DNA from: Chloroflexota bacterium
GTDB taxonomy: Bacteria; Chloroflexota; Anaerolineae; B4-G1; SLSP01
Length of the DNA: 11,374 bases
Reading direction: 5' to 3'
Assembly: GCA_022707725.1 (NCBI GenBank)
Contig: JAKJAB010000089.1
Coordinates: forward strand, 1-11,374
A model generated the notes under the pieces. It was not told the origin of the DNA. It saw only the letters and a program-made list of their open reading frames with translations, and ran no database searches. A program made the translations under genes and the position numbers. Positions 1 to 7,951 of this stretch are shown here, in pieces. The first letter of the stretch is position 1; each line of letters starts with the position of its first letter.

Positions 1-1
1 G

Positions 2-742
2 ACGTACTTCAACGACCTGTATGAGGCATTGACCTACATCGACGCCCATCCTGTGGATCAACCAACCATCGTCTCGGTCGCCTTCCCCACCCTGCCGCAC
101 GACCCGTACATTGCGCGGGTGATGCCCGCCGAACAACCGGCCGATCTGCGCTGGGTCGATGGGCGCAGGGCGCTCGTGCTGCCGTCCAGCGCAGCAGCGC
201 GGTTGGTGACGCTGTCGCGCGCACCGCTAGCGTCGAAGTTTGCCGAGGCGCTGGTCGGCGCGCAGACGGCGCACGTCCCGGTCGAGGGGACCGGCAACGC
301 CGCCGACGGGCTAAGTCTGCCGATCAATTTCGGTGATGCGGCGGAGTTGTTAGGCTATACGGTTGAGCCAGAACCGGTTGCTGCCGGGCCAATGTTGACG
401 GTAACGACGGCCTGGCGCGTCATCGATCCGGCGCCGCTTGGACCGGCGCCGCCGGAGTATTACGGTTACGATGCCGCCATATTCGTCCAACTGCTCGATG
501 CAAACCGGCAGGTTGTCGCCCAGGAAGATCGCCTCGACGCGCCGGCATGGGATTGGCGACCCGGCGAGGTCTTCATCCAGATGCACGTGCTCGCCTTGGG
601 GAACGATTTGGCAGCCGGGCAGTACGATCTGGCGATAGGATTGTATGCCCGCCCTGCCATCCGCCGCCTGCCGGTGCAGGTTGACGGCGTGGCACAGGGC
701 GACGCAGTGATGCTCGCAACGATAGAGGTCAGCAGTCGGTAA
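2..742 (+). CDS. C-terminal part of a GT39/PMT-like membrane glycosyltransferase (5' end outside window)
   Basis: The reading frame is open to the left edge, giving 246 residues before a TAA. A TTG at 29 could be read as a start, but codons before it continue sensibly (YFNDLYEAL), so the gene is most likely cut by the edge. The part seen has no membrane segments. It begins with a segment containing LRWVDGR (residues about 49-55) of the kind that follows the last transmembrane helix in Chloroflexota GT39 proteins. It ends with a beta-sandwich module (about 109-243) with the pattern LLGYTVEP, AIFVQLLD, WRPGE, GQYDLAIGLY and RRLPV. The same module is present in the convergent glycosyltransferase at 748-2934. 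The family transfers sugars from polyprenyl-phosphate donors outside the membrane, but the catalytic part is not in the window, so the enzyme class is inferred from this tail. The two convergent stop codons are 5 nt apart. Confidence 0.7.
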   Translation, partial: TYFNDLYEALTYIDAHPVDQPTIVSVAFPTLPHDPYIARVMPAEQPADLRWVDGRRALVLPSSAAARLVTLSRAPLASKFAEALVGAQTAHVPVEGTGNAADGLSLPINFGDAAELLGYTVEPEPVAAGPMLTVTTAWRVIDPAPLGPAPPEYYGYDAAIFVQLLDANRQVVAQEDRLDAPAWDWRPGEVFIQMHVLALGNDLAAGQYDLAIGLYARPAIRRLPVQVDGVAQGDAVMLATIEVSSR

Positions 743-747
743 AAGCG

Positions 748-2934
748 TTATCGTCCCTGCACGACAATTGGGCCGAGGAGCACCCGCTCGTCAAGGTAAT
801 GTCCATCGGGGGCGACCACCGGCAAACGGCCCGTCGCCGAATGAAACAACCCCACTTGCAGCGGATAGCTTCCGGGCGGCGTATCCGGGAGCAGGGTGAT
901 CTGCCGCGTGACGGTCACCACGCTGCCGGGCGTCCAGGCCACGCCGCCGCCATCGTGACTGCCCCAGACGCGATACTCGGTGTCCAAAACCTGGGCAAAG
1001 ATCGCATAGTCGTGACGCGGTTCGGCGAGGACTTGCCAGTATAGCGTCACCGTGAACGTCTCACCCCCGGTCAGGCTGCGCGGTTCGAGCGTGTAGCCCA
1101 CAAAGACGATCTCACCGGCGAAGTTCGCAAAGTGCGCGTTCGGCCAGTCGCCGGGCAGGGCCGCGATTTCCACCGTACCGGCCTCAAGCCCCTGATCTGG
1201 CAATGGGGTTCCACCCATAGCGAGTGGTAATCGCCCCCATTCTTGCTCATACAGGCCCAAATGCACTATCGCCCGGTTCGGGGCATAGGCCGCTTCGGGC
1301 ACGTCGAGCCGGTAGGTGTCCACGAACGCGCGACCAATGCGCCATGACGTGGTCGAGGCGCGCCCCAAGCCAGGCCAGGTGTCGCGCTGTGTCACCACGG
1401 CGCCGATCTCGTCGATGAGGTGAATGTAGACGGCATACGGGCGCACGGTACGCTGCAGCGGCTCCCACGTCACTTGCACCCACACCGGCTCGCCGGGGCG
1501 GACTTGCTCCGGGCTGGTCTCCACGTCTAGCACGCGGGCGACGTCGCCGAATTGCGCTGCGGGAGCACTTTCTGCCAACCGGGAGATGGTTGCGCGTGGC
1601 GGATAACGCACGGCGGGCCAAAGGTATCCGCCCAATGCGAGGGCAGACAAAAGCGCCATCAATGCAAGTGCGAGTGCAACCGTCCGTGCCGGAGTGCGCA
1701 GCCAGCCGCACAGCCCGCCAACGACGATGAGCGCGAAGGCCGGCAACGCCGGAAACAAAAAGCGTCCCATCGCGCCGGCCGGTTGAATGAGTATGTAGTA
1801 CAGCACGATGGCCGTGTACAGAACAAGGGTCAAAATCAACAAGAGTGCCGTTGCCACAGCAAATCGGTGCCGCCCGGGCCGCACGTAACCGAGCAGGCTG
1901 ACAACGCAGACAACCAAAACGGCAATGTAGACACCGTGAGGCAGCGGAATTTGCCCGTAGCCAAAGCGCCCCCACAAACTGGCCCACAGATACGGGAGTC
2001 CCTGTCCGATCGCCCACCAGTTATCGCGGGCCGAACGTCCAGCCCACAACTCGTTGACGACGCGCATACCGGTCGGGTCGCCGTACAACACCCAGTTGCG
2101 GATGAACCACCACCCGGCCAGCGCCAGGGCAATACCGCCCACCACAAGCAAGCCGTTCATCCACCGCCGCATCCACGCCAGATGGCCGGAGAAGCTGCGC
2201 CGCTTCTGCCACGCCTCCCACAACAATGCCGGCGCGATCAACACTCCGCCGGCGGCCAGATGCAACTTGGCTAACAACGCACAACCATAGGCCAGGCCAA
2301 GCCAAATCAGCGCGCGGTGGTCTGCGCCATCCTGAACGATGCGAACGCACAGGAGCAGCACTGCCGCGCTACACGCAGCGGCAATAACGTCGTTGTTGAT
2401 GGACGCACTGGTGTAGATAAATTGGGGATTGAGCGCCACCACCGCCGCGCCCCCCAGCGCCAACCAGGGCGCGTCCGGCCACACGCGCCGTCCGATCTGG
2501 TAGGTCAAGGCCACGGTAAGCACGCCCAACAGCACGTTGACCCAGCGCGGGATCATCGCCGCCAGGAATCCCTCGCGGAAGGGGAAGCGTTCGGCTTCGC
2601 CGTGCCAGTACTGCAGTTTGTTGTCCACGCCCACTTCCCAGTTGCGATAGCCCCAGAAGGGGTTGAGGGGATGGTCATACGCGCTGGTGTGGGGCGAAGG
2701 CACCCACGCACTCGCCAGCGCCGCCAATGCATAATAGAGCGGCGGATGGTGGCTTTGCGAGCGCACTTCCTCTTGCCCCTGGATGGGCAATGCGCGTTCG
2801 GTGACCAGTTTGCGGATGTAGCGGTAGTGGCGGATTTCGTCCGGGGCTTCGAAGAGCGGATTGATGAAGCTCACCGTCGCCGCCAACGCGACAAAAACGA
2901 GCATCAAGCCCGTGAAGATGCGCTCAGGCTTCAT
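748..2934 (-). CDS. GT-C fold membrane glycosyltransferase (DUF2142/GT39-like) with two C-terminal beta-sandwich modules
   Basis: A 728-residue protein with an N-terminal membrane anchor at about 7-27 and around a dozen hydrophobic segments up to about residue 440. Just after helix 1 lies FEAPDE (28-33), the acidic loop typical of GT-C enzymes. SHHPPLYY (61-68), SINND (178-182), GDPTG (285-289) and GRFLFPALP (390-398) match the DUF2142/GT39 pattern as I remember it. The family uses polyprenyl-phosphate-linked sugars on the outer face of the membrane; donor and acceptor here are unknown. The extracytoplasmic tail holds two related beta-sandwich modules (about 461-590 and 602-727). The second has FVGYTLEP, YAIFAQVLD, WTPG and GSYPLQVGL, close to the tail of the convergent gene at 2-742. 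The ATG overlaps the end of the flippase-like gene by 11 nt, with only a weak upstream GAG, so translation is probably coupled. It appears to be the last gene of its operon. Confidence 0.82.
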   Translation of the reverse strand: MKPERIFTGLMLVFVALAATVSFINPLFEAPDEIRHYRYIRKLVTERALPIQGQEEVRSQSHHPPLYYALAALASAWVPSPHTSAYDHPLNPFWGYRNWEVGVDNKLQYWHGEAERFPFREGFLAAMIPRWVNVLLGVLTVALTYQIGRRVWPDAPWLALGGAAVVALNPQFIYTSASINNDVIAAACSAAVLLLCVRIVQDGADHRALIWLGLAYGCALLAKLHLAAGGVLIAPALLWEAWQKRRSFSGHLAWMRRWMNGLLVVGGIALALAGWWFIRNWVLYGDPTGMRVVNELWAGRSARDNWWAIGQGLPYLWASLWGRFGYGQIPLPHGVYIAVLVVCVVSLLGYVRPGRHRFAVATALLLILTLVLYTAIVLYYILIQPAGAMGRFLFPALPAFALIVVGGLCGWLRTPARTVALALALMALLSALALGGYLWPAVRYPPRATISRLAESAPAAQFGDVARVLDVETSPEQVRPGEPVWVQVTWEPLQRTVRPYAVYIHLIDEIGAVVTQRDTWPGLGRASTTSWRIGRAFVDTYRLDVPEAAYAPNRAIVHLGLYEQEWGRLPLAMGGTPLPDQGLEAGTVEIAALPGDWPNAHFANFAGEIVFVGYTLEPRSLTGGETFTVTLYWQVLAEPRHDYAIFAQVLDTEYRVWGSHDGGGVAWTPGSVVTVTRQITLLPDTPPGSYPLQVGLFHSATGRLPVVAPDGHYLDERVLLGPIVVQGR

Positions 2935-3901
2935 CGTTTGCTTCTCGTTTCCACAACCCGGCGAGACCTTCCACCAGGTAGATCGCCAGGCCGATCAAGC
3001 CGACTGCCAACGTCACGGCGTATACCAACAGCGTCATCCCGGCGGCGACGGCATCGGGCACGCCGACGGAGCCAAACAACGGTTGCGCCACCCAATCGCG
3101 CGCGCCCAATCCGCCCACGGAGATGGGGACAAGCAGCGTCAGTGAGAGCAGCGGCACAAAGACGAAGTAGAAACCAAGCGACACGTCGATGCCCACAGCA
3201 AGACCGCAGAGCCAGTAGATGGCGATGTTGACCAGATTGAACAACGTAGAAAGCGCCAGCGCCTGCCAGATCGCGCGTGCACCGGAGCCGGAGACGGCGG
3301 CGTAGATGTCCGCCAGCTTGCCCTGCCCGGCGAGTGACAATGGCTGCGGCAGTCGCGCCTGCAGCAGGCGAGCGGTGATGCGCCGCAGCAGTCGCCCTTC
3401 CAGCAGCAGCGCGCCGCCAAGCAAACCCCCGATCGCAATAACAACGAACATCCACACCAGCCAGGGCGCTAACCCTTGTGTGAACGGCAGCACGGCCAAT
3501 CCCAATGCCATCAAGGATAGGATACCGGTGAGCCGGTCCACGATGACGGTTCCCACAGCGGCGGACTGGCGGTTTTGCTGCGCTAGTTCGACGACGCGCA
3601 CCACATCGCCGCCGAAACCGGAGGGAAGCACAGCGTTGAAGAAATTGCCGACGAGATAGAGTTTGAGCAGCAGTGCGAAAAGCGGCTTCACGCCGAAACC
3701 GTGAAGCAACGCCTGCCAGCGAAAGACGCGGATCACGATCCCCAGGAGAAAAAGCAAGAACGCCGCCCCCAGATAACCAGGGGCGGCGTCCTTTAGCACT
3801 TCGACAACATCGGCGCTCCCGACTTCGCGGAGCAGCAAAACCAACGCCGTCACACTCAGGGCGACACGGAACAGGTTCGCCCAGAGACGGCGAGACCTCA
3901 C
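2924..3901 (-). CDS. YbhN/UPF0104 family flippase-like integral membrane protein (LPG_synthase_TM domain)
   Basis: A 325-residue protein, almost all membrane-embedded, with about eight hydrophobic segments. Family landmarks are GNFFNAVLPSGFGGDVVRV (85-103), VDRLTG (121-126) and PISVGGLGARD (259-269). These fit the domain shared by the membrane part of lysylphosphatidylglycerol synthase, E. coli YbhN and archaeal AglD/AglR-type proteins. No C-terminal aminoacyl-transferase domain is present, so MprF activity is not expected; a role in handling lipid-linked sugars or lipids is the usual inference. GTG at 3901 is chosen as start because GGAGG sits exactly 7 nt upstream and the GTG shares GTGA with the stop of the preceding gene. 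A TTG at 3919 would add six residues but lacks this spacing. Position between secreted proteins and a GT-C glycosyltransferase supports a cell-surface glycan role. Substrate unknown. Confidence 0.85.
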   Translation of the reverse strand: MRSRRLWANLFRVALSVTALVLLLREVGSADVVEVLKDAAPGYLGAAFLLFLLGIVIRVFRWQALLHGFGVKPLFALLLKLYLVGNFFNAVLPSGFGGDVVRVVELAQQNRQSAAVGTVIVDRLTGILSLMALGLAVLPFTQGLAPWLVWMFVVIAIGGLLGGALLLEGRLLRRITARLLQARLPQPLSLAGQGKLADIYAAVSGSGARAIWQALALSTLFNLVNIAIYWLCGLAVGIDVSLGFYFVFVPLLSLTLLVPISVGGLGARDWVAQPLFGSVGVPDAVAAGMTLLVYAVTLAVGLIGLAIYLVEGLAGLWKREANDEA

Positions 3902-5577
3902 TGTTGCGCCTCCGAGCAAGCCGGATCGTAGCGGAAGTAGTCTACCAGCAATTCCTGCGGCGTGACTTCCCAGTTGCCGGCAATCAATCCGATCTTGTCG
4001 TGCGGCAGTCCAGGGCCAAAGTCGTAGCGCACCATCCAGACGCCGTTCACATAGCCATCGACACGGCCATCACGCACCACGACTTTGATGACATTGTAAG
4101 CCGGGTTACTGTTGATGTTGTAGAACTGATAGCCGTCATTTTCCCAGTCAATCAGGCGATGTTCAACATTCGTTTGATAATCCTGATAAACCGTGCGGTA
4201 GCGAATATTGTTGTTCCCAGGGTAAGCATAATAGGGATATTGGATGACCGACCGGTTGCGATTGTCGTTGATCTGGAACGTGTAGATGTTATCGAATCCT
4301 TCATTCCCCGCAAAGACGATCCCCCAATGCGCCCACCAGATGACCCCGCTTCCCGTATGACTGACGAAGCGTGCGCGCGCTTCGATGCAGTAATTATCAG
4401 GGATGGGCTTCATGGCTTCAGGCAGTGGGGCAGATACAGCCGGCCAGACCCACCAGGTATCCACATCCCCGCCGGCGTGGCGGGTAAAGGGGATATAGAA
4501 ACGGTAGTGGCCGTCCTGATAGTTGATATAAGACACGGTTTCCCAGCCAGGCCAATTCGGATCCCAGAAGTTGTAGCGCTGATCTTCGCCGGTATGCCAG
4601 CCCGAAGCCGGATCGGAAAACTCGTCATGGTAGATGCGGCTGACCGAGGCCGTAACCGTTTGGCTCCATTCTCCAGGGCCATAGGCGTTGAAACCCCGCA
4701 CACGATAATAGTACAGGCCATTAGGCTTATTCGTGAAGTTGTAAGCATAAGTGGAACTGGATGACGTATAGGGCGTCGAAGTGCTGAAACTGGCGTCCAA
4801 CGATTCATACAACACATAGCTGGTCGGGGTTGTTATGGCCGGATAAGCGCCATAAGTCCAACTCACTGTGTAATTGCCCCCTAGATCCGGCGTGGTGATG
4901 CTGATAGCCGGAGGATATGGTATCGGAGGCCAGCGGCGCATGACCAGCGGCAAATAAACATAAGTAGGACCGGCAACAGTGAGGGTGACAGTATCCGAAG
5001 TGCTATGATCGCCATAATAAGCCCACACCGTGTTGGGGATTCTGCGCCCCGAGAGAAGTGTGGAACCTAACCTGGCCTGGAACGTCAGCGTTACACCGAT
5101 CTGTGCTGTGATTGGCGCAGTATAGGTGATCACGTTCTGTTGCGCATCACAAACCGGGCTTACCCCCTCTGGCTCGACATGCTCGTTGCCACAGGCAATC
5201 GTCAACTCCGGAACCAACTGATCCGTGACGGTGATGCCGAAAGTGGCGGTGCTGATATTGCGCAACGTGATAGCAAAAGTCACCAGGTCATTCGCATAGG
5301 CCGAGTCTGGCGTGAAACTCTTCGTGACCTGTAAGGCATCGGGTAAAATGATCGTGCCAATGGTATGAGTCGAGTATGGATTATCGCTTCCGATACCATC
5401 CAATGATTCTATCTGCACTACCGCGTCGGGATCAGGCAATGCTACTTCTTGCGCCTGCCCGGAAACCGGCTGTAAATAGGCGCTCCATATACCAAACAAC
5501 GTCAATCCCATCACCACAGCTATAACAAAGGCTCCCCTCAAAACTGACCATCGTCTCTGCCTGTCCATATAACGCAA
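3898..5577 (-). CDS. Secreted DUF11 / fibronectin-III / jelly-roll protein
   Basis: A 559-residue exported protein. Order of parts: signal peptide 1-42 with a basic start, a hydrophobic core and probable cleavage after SGQA; a DUF11-like immunoglobulin-fold domain at about 83-201; the motif YVYLPLVMRRWPP (206-218); a fibronectin-III-like domain at about 222-312 containing YYYRVRGFNAYG; and a large C-terminal jelly-roll-like domain at about 315-555 opening with DEFSDPASGW (318-327) and closing with GLIAGNW (530-536) and VDYFRY (545-550). No catalytic residues are recognisable, so binding or structure at the cell surface is the likely role. Start: TTG at 5577 lies 7 nt after AGGAGG, whereas the next in-frame ATG at 5568 is 16 nt away; ATG at 5568 remains possible and changes only three residues. 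Its architecture is a shortened version of the upstream gene at 5659-7848. The stop overlaps the next gene's GTG. Confidence 0.82.
   Translation of the reverse strand: MRYMDRQRRWSVLRGAFVIAVVMGLTLFGIWSAYLQPVSGQAQEVALPDPDAVVQIESLDGIGSDNPYSTHTIGTIILPDALQVTKSFTPDSAYANDLVTFAITLRNISTATFGITVTDQLVPELTIACGNEHVEPEGVSPVCDAQQNVITYTAPITAQIGVTLTFQARLGSTLLSGRRIPNTVWAYYGDHSTSDTVTLTVAGPTYVYLPLVMRRWPPIPYPPAISITTPDLGGNYTVSWTYGAYPAITTPTSYVLYESLDASFSTSTPYTSSSSTYAYNFTNKPNGLYYYRVRGFNAYGPGEWSQTVTASVSRIYHDEFSDPASGWHTGEDQRYNFWDPNWPGWETVSYINYQDGHYRFYIPFTRHAGGDVDTWWVWPAVSAPLPEAMKPIPDNYCIEARARFVSHTGSGVIWWAHWGIVFAGNEGFDNIYTFQINDNRNRSVIQYPYYAYPGNNNIRYRTVYQDYQTNVEHRLIDWENDGYQFYNINSNPAYNVIKVVVRDGRVDGYVNGVWMVRYDFGPGLPHDKIGLIAGNWEVTPQELLVDYFRYDPACSEAQQ
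3909..3913 (-). promoter_or_regulatory. Shine-Dalgarno GGAGG for the flippase-like gene
   Basis: On the minus strand GGAGG is followed by 7 nt and then GTG at 3901. It lies inside the final codons of the upstream gene and decides the start over a TTG at 3919. Confidence 0.8.
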
Positions 5578-5584
5578 CTTTTCT

Positions 5585-5590
5585 CCTCCT
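5585..5590 (-). promoter_or_regulatory. Shine-Dalgarno AGGAGG deciding a TTG start
   Basis: AGGAGG on the minus strand is 7 nt before TTG (5577) and 16 nt before ATG (5568). The spacing favours the TTG codon as initiator of the 559-residue secreted protein. Confidence 0.65.
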
Positions 5591-5609
5591 GGGCTTCTAA
5601 AATACATCT

Positions 5610-5643
5610 GAGGGAACAATCATGACACGATGATTGTTCCCTC
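5610..5643 (-). terminator. Perfect 14-bp intergenic hairpin, possible attenuator or terminator
   Basis: The arm 5610-5623 (GAGGGAACAATCAT on the plus strand) is exactly complementary to 5630-5643, with a 6-nt loop. It sits 15 nt past the stop of the 729-residue gene and 20 nt before the Shine-Dalgarno of the next gene. On the minus strand the stem is followed by AGATGTATTTTAG, which contains a short T run but not a clean U tract. It could act as a partial terminator (attenuator) lowering expression of the downstream genes, or as an mRNA-stabilising or processing structure. Termination is inferred; the inverted repeat itself is certain. Confidence 0.6.
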
Positions 5644-5658
5644 GGATTGCTCATAACG

Positions 5659-7848
5659 TTATCGATCGGTCACACGGAAATTGTCGAAGTGCGACTGCAC
5701 CGGCGTACGATCCCAGGAGCCTGTCACCAGGCCGACATGGGGACTGCCGGAGAATGTACCCGAAAAGGTCCCCACATAGCTATTATTGAAGTAGACATTG
5801 ATATACGTGCCACGCATCTCTACCCGTGCTGTGTTCACCTGATCATAGCCGGCTTTTAGCCCAGCGCACTTTTGCCAGTTCATAAAGATCGGGTTGCGTT
5901 CCAGCCAGGCTACAGGCACGTACGGATTATATCCCTGTGCGTAGGTGTAATTGAGGTAACGACTGATCGAACAGTTACCCTCGAAGTTCCACTCCACAAT
6001 GTAGGGCGTCTCGAAGTGTCCCGTTCCCCCATCAGTCCGCACACCGTAGAAGATAATCCCCGCCTTACCCGCGGTAGGATCATAGCCCCCCTGATCCACC
6101 GCTTTGACAAACCGGTGTTGAACCTCTACATCATATGTGCTATCCGTGTGCGTATAGGGCGCAGGGAGGATACCCATGCGCCGGTTGTTGAGGCCGTCCT
6201 TATTGAGCAGGATCTTCATCCGGTAGGTGCCATTATCATAACTGGCATCCAGCACCGCCCGGCTATCTACAGTAAAGACCTGCCGCGGCCAGCCGCTACT
6301 CGTATTGGAGAAATCATCGAAGAACCCCTTCGGCTTGACGGTGACGGTCTGCACGTTGCTCCACGGACCGACGCCGTACGCATTGTTGCCCCGCACACGG
6401 TAATAGTAGGTGCCCACAGCTTTGTTCGAATACGACCGGGAAAGCGTGGTATATGGTAAGGTTTCTTCCGTCGGTGTGGTGAAACTGGCATTCGTCGCTT
6501 CCTGGAATGTATAGGAGGTCGGCTTGAAGGGATCGGTATCGGGACTGTAGGTCCAACTGAGTTGGTAGTTGCCGTAGGTGTCATTGCTGGGCAAAGCGAG
6601 TACTGGCGCGTAAGGTACCGGTGGATAACGCTTCATAATCAACGGCAGGTATATGTAGCGGGTGCCGTTGCGGATCGTTACGGTAATGACGTCGTTCTTG
6701 GTTTCATCGTAACCGCCGCTGACTCCCCTGGCGCGCACCTCAATCGTGTATTGCGCGTCATCCTCGGTCGGCAGCGTCCAGGCATAGGTCCAGTTCCACC
6801 AATCGCCAGTGGGATCGGCGGTAATCGTCGTGGCTTGCTGCCAGGTATCGGTGACAACACCGACCTTTTTGATGTTCAGTTCCACCGTGGGCGCAATGGC
6901 GGCAGCCAATGGCGCCACAGACGGCACCACCGGAGCGGCATCCAACGGCTGGAACAACAAACCGGTAGGATTCACCGTCACGGACTGGGACGCACTCCAG
7001 CGGCTTTCGTATTCTGCGGTCCGCGTCTTGGCGCGATAATAGTACGTTACGCCGCGCGGTTGATTTTCGAGATATTTCGACGCCGCGCCAGTTACAGTGA
7101 ACTGATTCTTGATCTCCGAGAAATAGGGATCGGTCGATTCCTGCAAGATATAGGCGATCGCGTCGGGAACCGGAATCCACGACACCGTGTACCAGTCATT
7201 TGACCCGCCGCCATTGGAGATAAAGTTGAGCGCCGGAGGCTCAGGAAAAGCCGGGTGATCGCCATTCCACGTGCGCCCCTTGATGGTAAACGTACCTCGG
7301 CTGGTGATTAACTGGTTGTTCCACGGTTCGTTGATCTGCGCGCTGGGGTAGTCTTCCACCGTCACCGTCACCGAACGCGTGAAAGCTAAACCGCCTTCGG
7401 TGATGGTTGCCGTGTTGGTGATGATATCATCAGGCATTACAGTCGTCGCCACTGCAGCCTGGAAGGACAACGTCACCGTGCCACCGGCAGCGATAGGATT
7501 GACCGTAAAATACACACTACCCCCAGAACCAAATCCTGATCCGGCACCCTCTGGCATAATACGCGCACTAAAGCCCACGTAAGTCAACTCTGGGGCCAAT
7601 GGATCATGGACGTCGATAGCGGTTGTTGCGCTGAGGGTGTCATTTCTCAAAACGATAGAATAGGCTACCGTTCCGCCGGCTCCCACGTTACGGGGGGTCG
7701 CATCCTTATAGGATGTATTGAGCAGCAACGTGCCCTGCGCGCTTGCACTTCCGGGGACGCTTACTAACCAGATCACCCCCATTAGGATGGCTCCAACAAG
7801 CGTCATCAAAACAAACACGTGCCTCTTCTTTGCATACCACTGATTCAT
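5659..7848 (-). CDS. Large secreted multidomain protein (DUF11, two fibronectin-III-like domains, jelly-roll C-terminus)
   Basis: A 729-residue exported protein. Visible parts: signal peptide with basic start, hydrophobic core and cleavage after SASA (about residue 37); DUF11-like domain at about 39-165; an Ig-like linker beginning INEPWNNQ (172-179); fibronectin-III-like domain 1 at about 202-294; an Ig-like segment at about 317-395; the motif YIYLPLIMKRYPP (398-410); fibronectin-III-like domain 2 at about 411-505; and a C-terminal jelly-roll-like domain from DDFSNTSSGW (511-520) to FDNFRV (721-726). The two fibronectin-like domains share a YxxQE(S/A)T pattern and a YYYR strand, and resemble the one in the next gene. 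ATG at 7848 has AAAGGAG 6 nt upstream and begins a good signal peptide; the open frame extends to 8025 but that part is 5' UTR. No enzyme motifs were found, so a surface, adhesion or glycan-binding role is inferred. Confidence 0.82.
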   Translation of the reverse strand: MNQWYAKKRHVFVLMTLVGAILMGVIWLVSVPGSASAQGTLLLNTSYKDATPRNVGAGGTVAYSIVLRNDTLSATTAIDVHDPLAPELTYVGFSARIMPEGAGSGFGSGGSVYFTVNPIAAGGTVTLSFQAAVATTVMPDDIITNTATITEGGLAFTRSVTVTVEDYPSAQINEPWNNQLITSRGTFTIKGRTWNGDHPAFPEPPALNFISNGGGSNDWYTVSWIPVPDAIAYILQESTDPYFSEIKNQFTVTGAASKYLENQPRGVTYYYRAKTRTAEYESRWSASQSVTVNPTGLLFQPLDAAPVVPSVAPLAAAIAPTVELNIKKVGVVTDTWQQATTITADPTGDWWNWTYAWTLPTEDDAQYTIEVRARGVSGGYDETKNDVITVTIRNGTRYIYLPLIMKRYPPVPYAPVLALPSNDTYGNYQLSWTYSPDTDPFKPTSYTFQEATNASFTTPTEETLPYTTLSRSYSNKAVGTYYYRVRGNNAYGVGPWSNVQTVTVKPKGFFDDFSNTSSGWPRQVFTVDSRAVLDASYDNGTYRMKILLNKDGLNNRRMGILPAPYTHTDSTYDVEVQHRFVKAVDQGGYDPTAGKAGIIFYGVRTDGGTGHFETPYIVEWNFEGNCSISRYLNYTYAQGYNPYVPVAWLERNPIFMNWQKCAGLKAGYDQVNTARVEMRGTYINVYFNNSYVGTFSGTFSGSPHVGLVTGSWDRTPVQSHFDNFRVTDR

Positions 7849-7854
7849 GTTAAA

Positions 7855-7861
7855 CTCCTTT
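7855..7861 (-). promoter_or_regulatory. Shine-Dalgarno AAAGGAG for the 729-residue secreted protein
   Basis: AAAGGAG is 6 nt before ATG at 7848 on the minus strand. It settles the start, because the same frame stays open for 177 nt further upstream. Confidence 0.8.
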
Positions 7862-7893
7862 CGATTTGTCTTTGCAGTTCTGGCAAGGAAATC

Positions 7894-7919
7894 GCCGTGC
7901 GAGAATGTCTCGACACGGC
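7894..7919 (-). other. Imperfect hairpin in the 5' leader of the secreted-protein operon
   Basis: Positions 7894-7904 pair with 7908-7919: six base pairs (GCCGTG with CACGGC), one bulged A at 7913, and five base pairs (CGAGA with TCTCG), closing on a 3-nt loop. No T run follows on either strand, so it is not a standard terminator. It lies between the candidate promoter and the ribosome-binding site and could affect translation or stability of the leader. Confidence 0.4.
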
Positions 7920-7951
7920 TCAGAGCGCCACAGACGGAAAGCACGGCATCA

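Noticed and set aside
740..750. Bidirectional terminator between the convergent genes
   Set aside because: Only 5 nt separate the stops and I see no convincing stem with a T run at the gene ends.
1552..2274. 240-codon plus-strand open frame
   Set aside because: Antisense to the membrane part of the glycosyltransferase; the composition (Gln, Arg, Pro, His) is that of reversed hydrophobic codons.
2317..3231. Long plus-strand open frame antisense to the glycosyltransferase and flippase-like genes
   Set aside because: It spans two genes with clear membrane-protein homology features on the other strand, and its translation is rich in Arg, His, Gln and Pro with no domain pattern, as expected for the shadow of a GC-rich gene.
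2924..3901. MprF lysylphosphatidylglycerol synthase
   Set aside because: Only the membrane domain is present. The C-terminal aminoacyl-tRNA-using domain is absent, so the MprF reaction cannot be assigned.
3673..4764. 363-codon plus-strand open frame
   Set aside because: It lies antisense to the flippase-like gene and the 559-residue secreted protein, both well supported. Its translation has no recognisable domain, signal peptide or ribosome-binding site.
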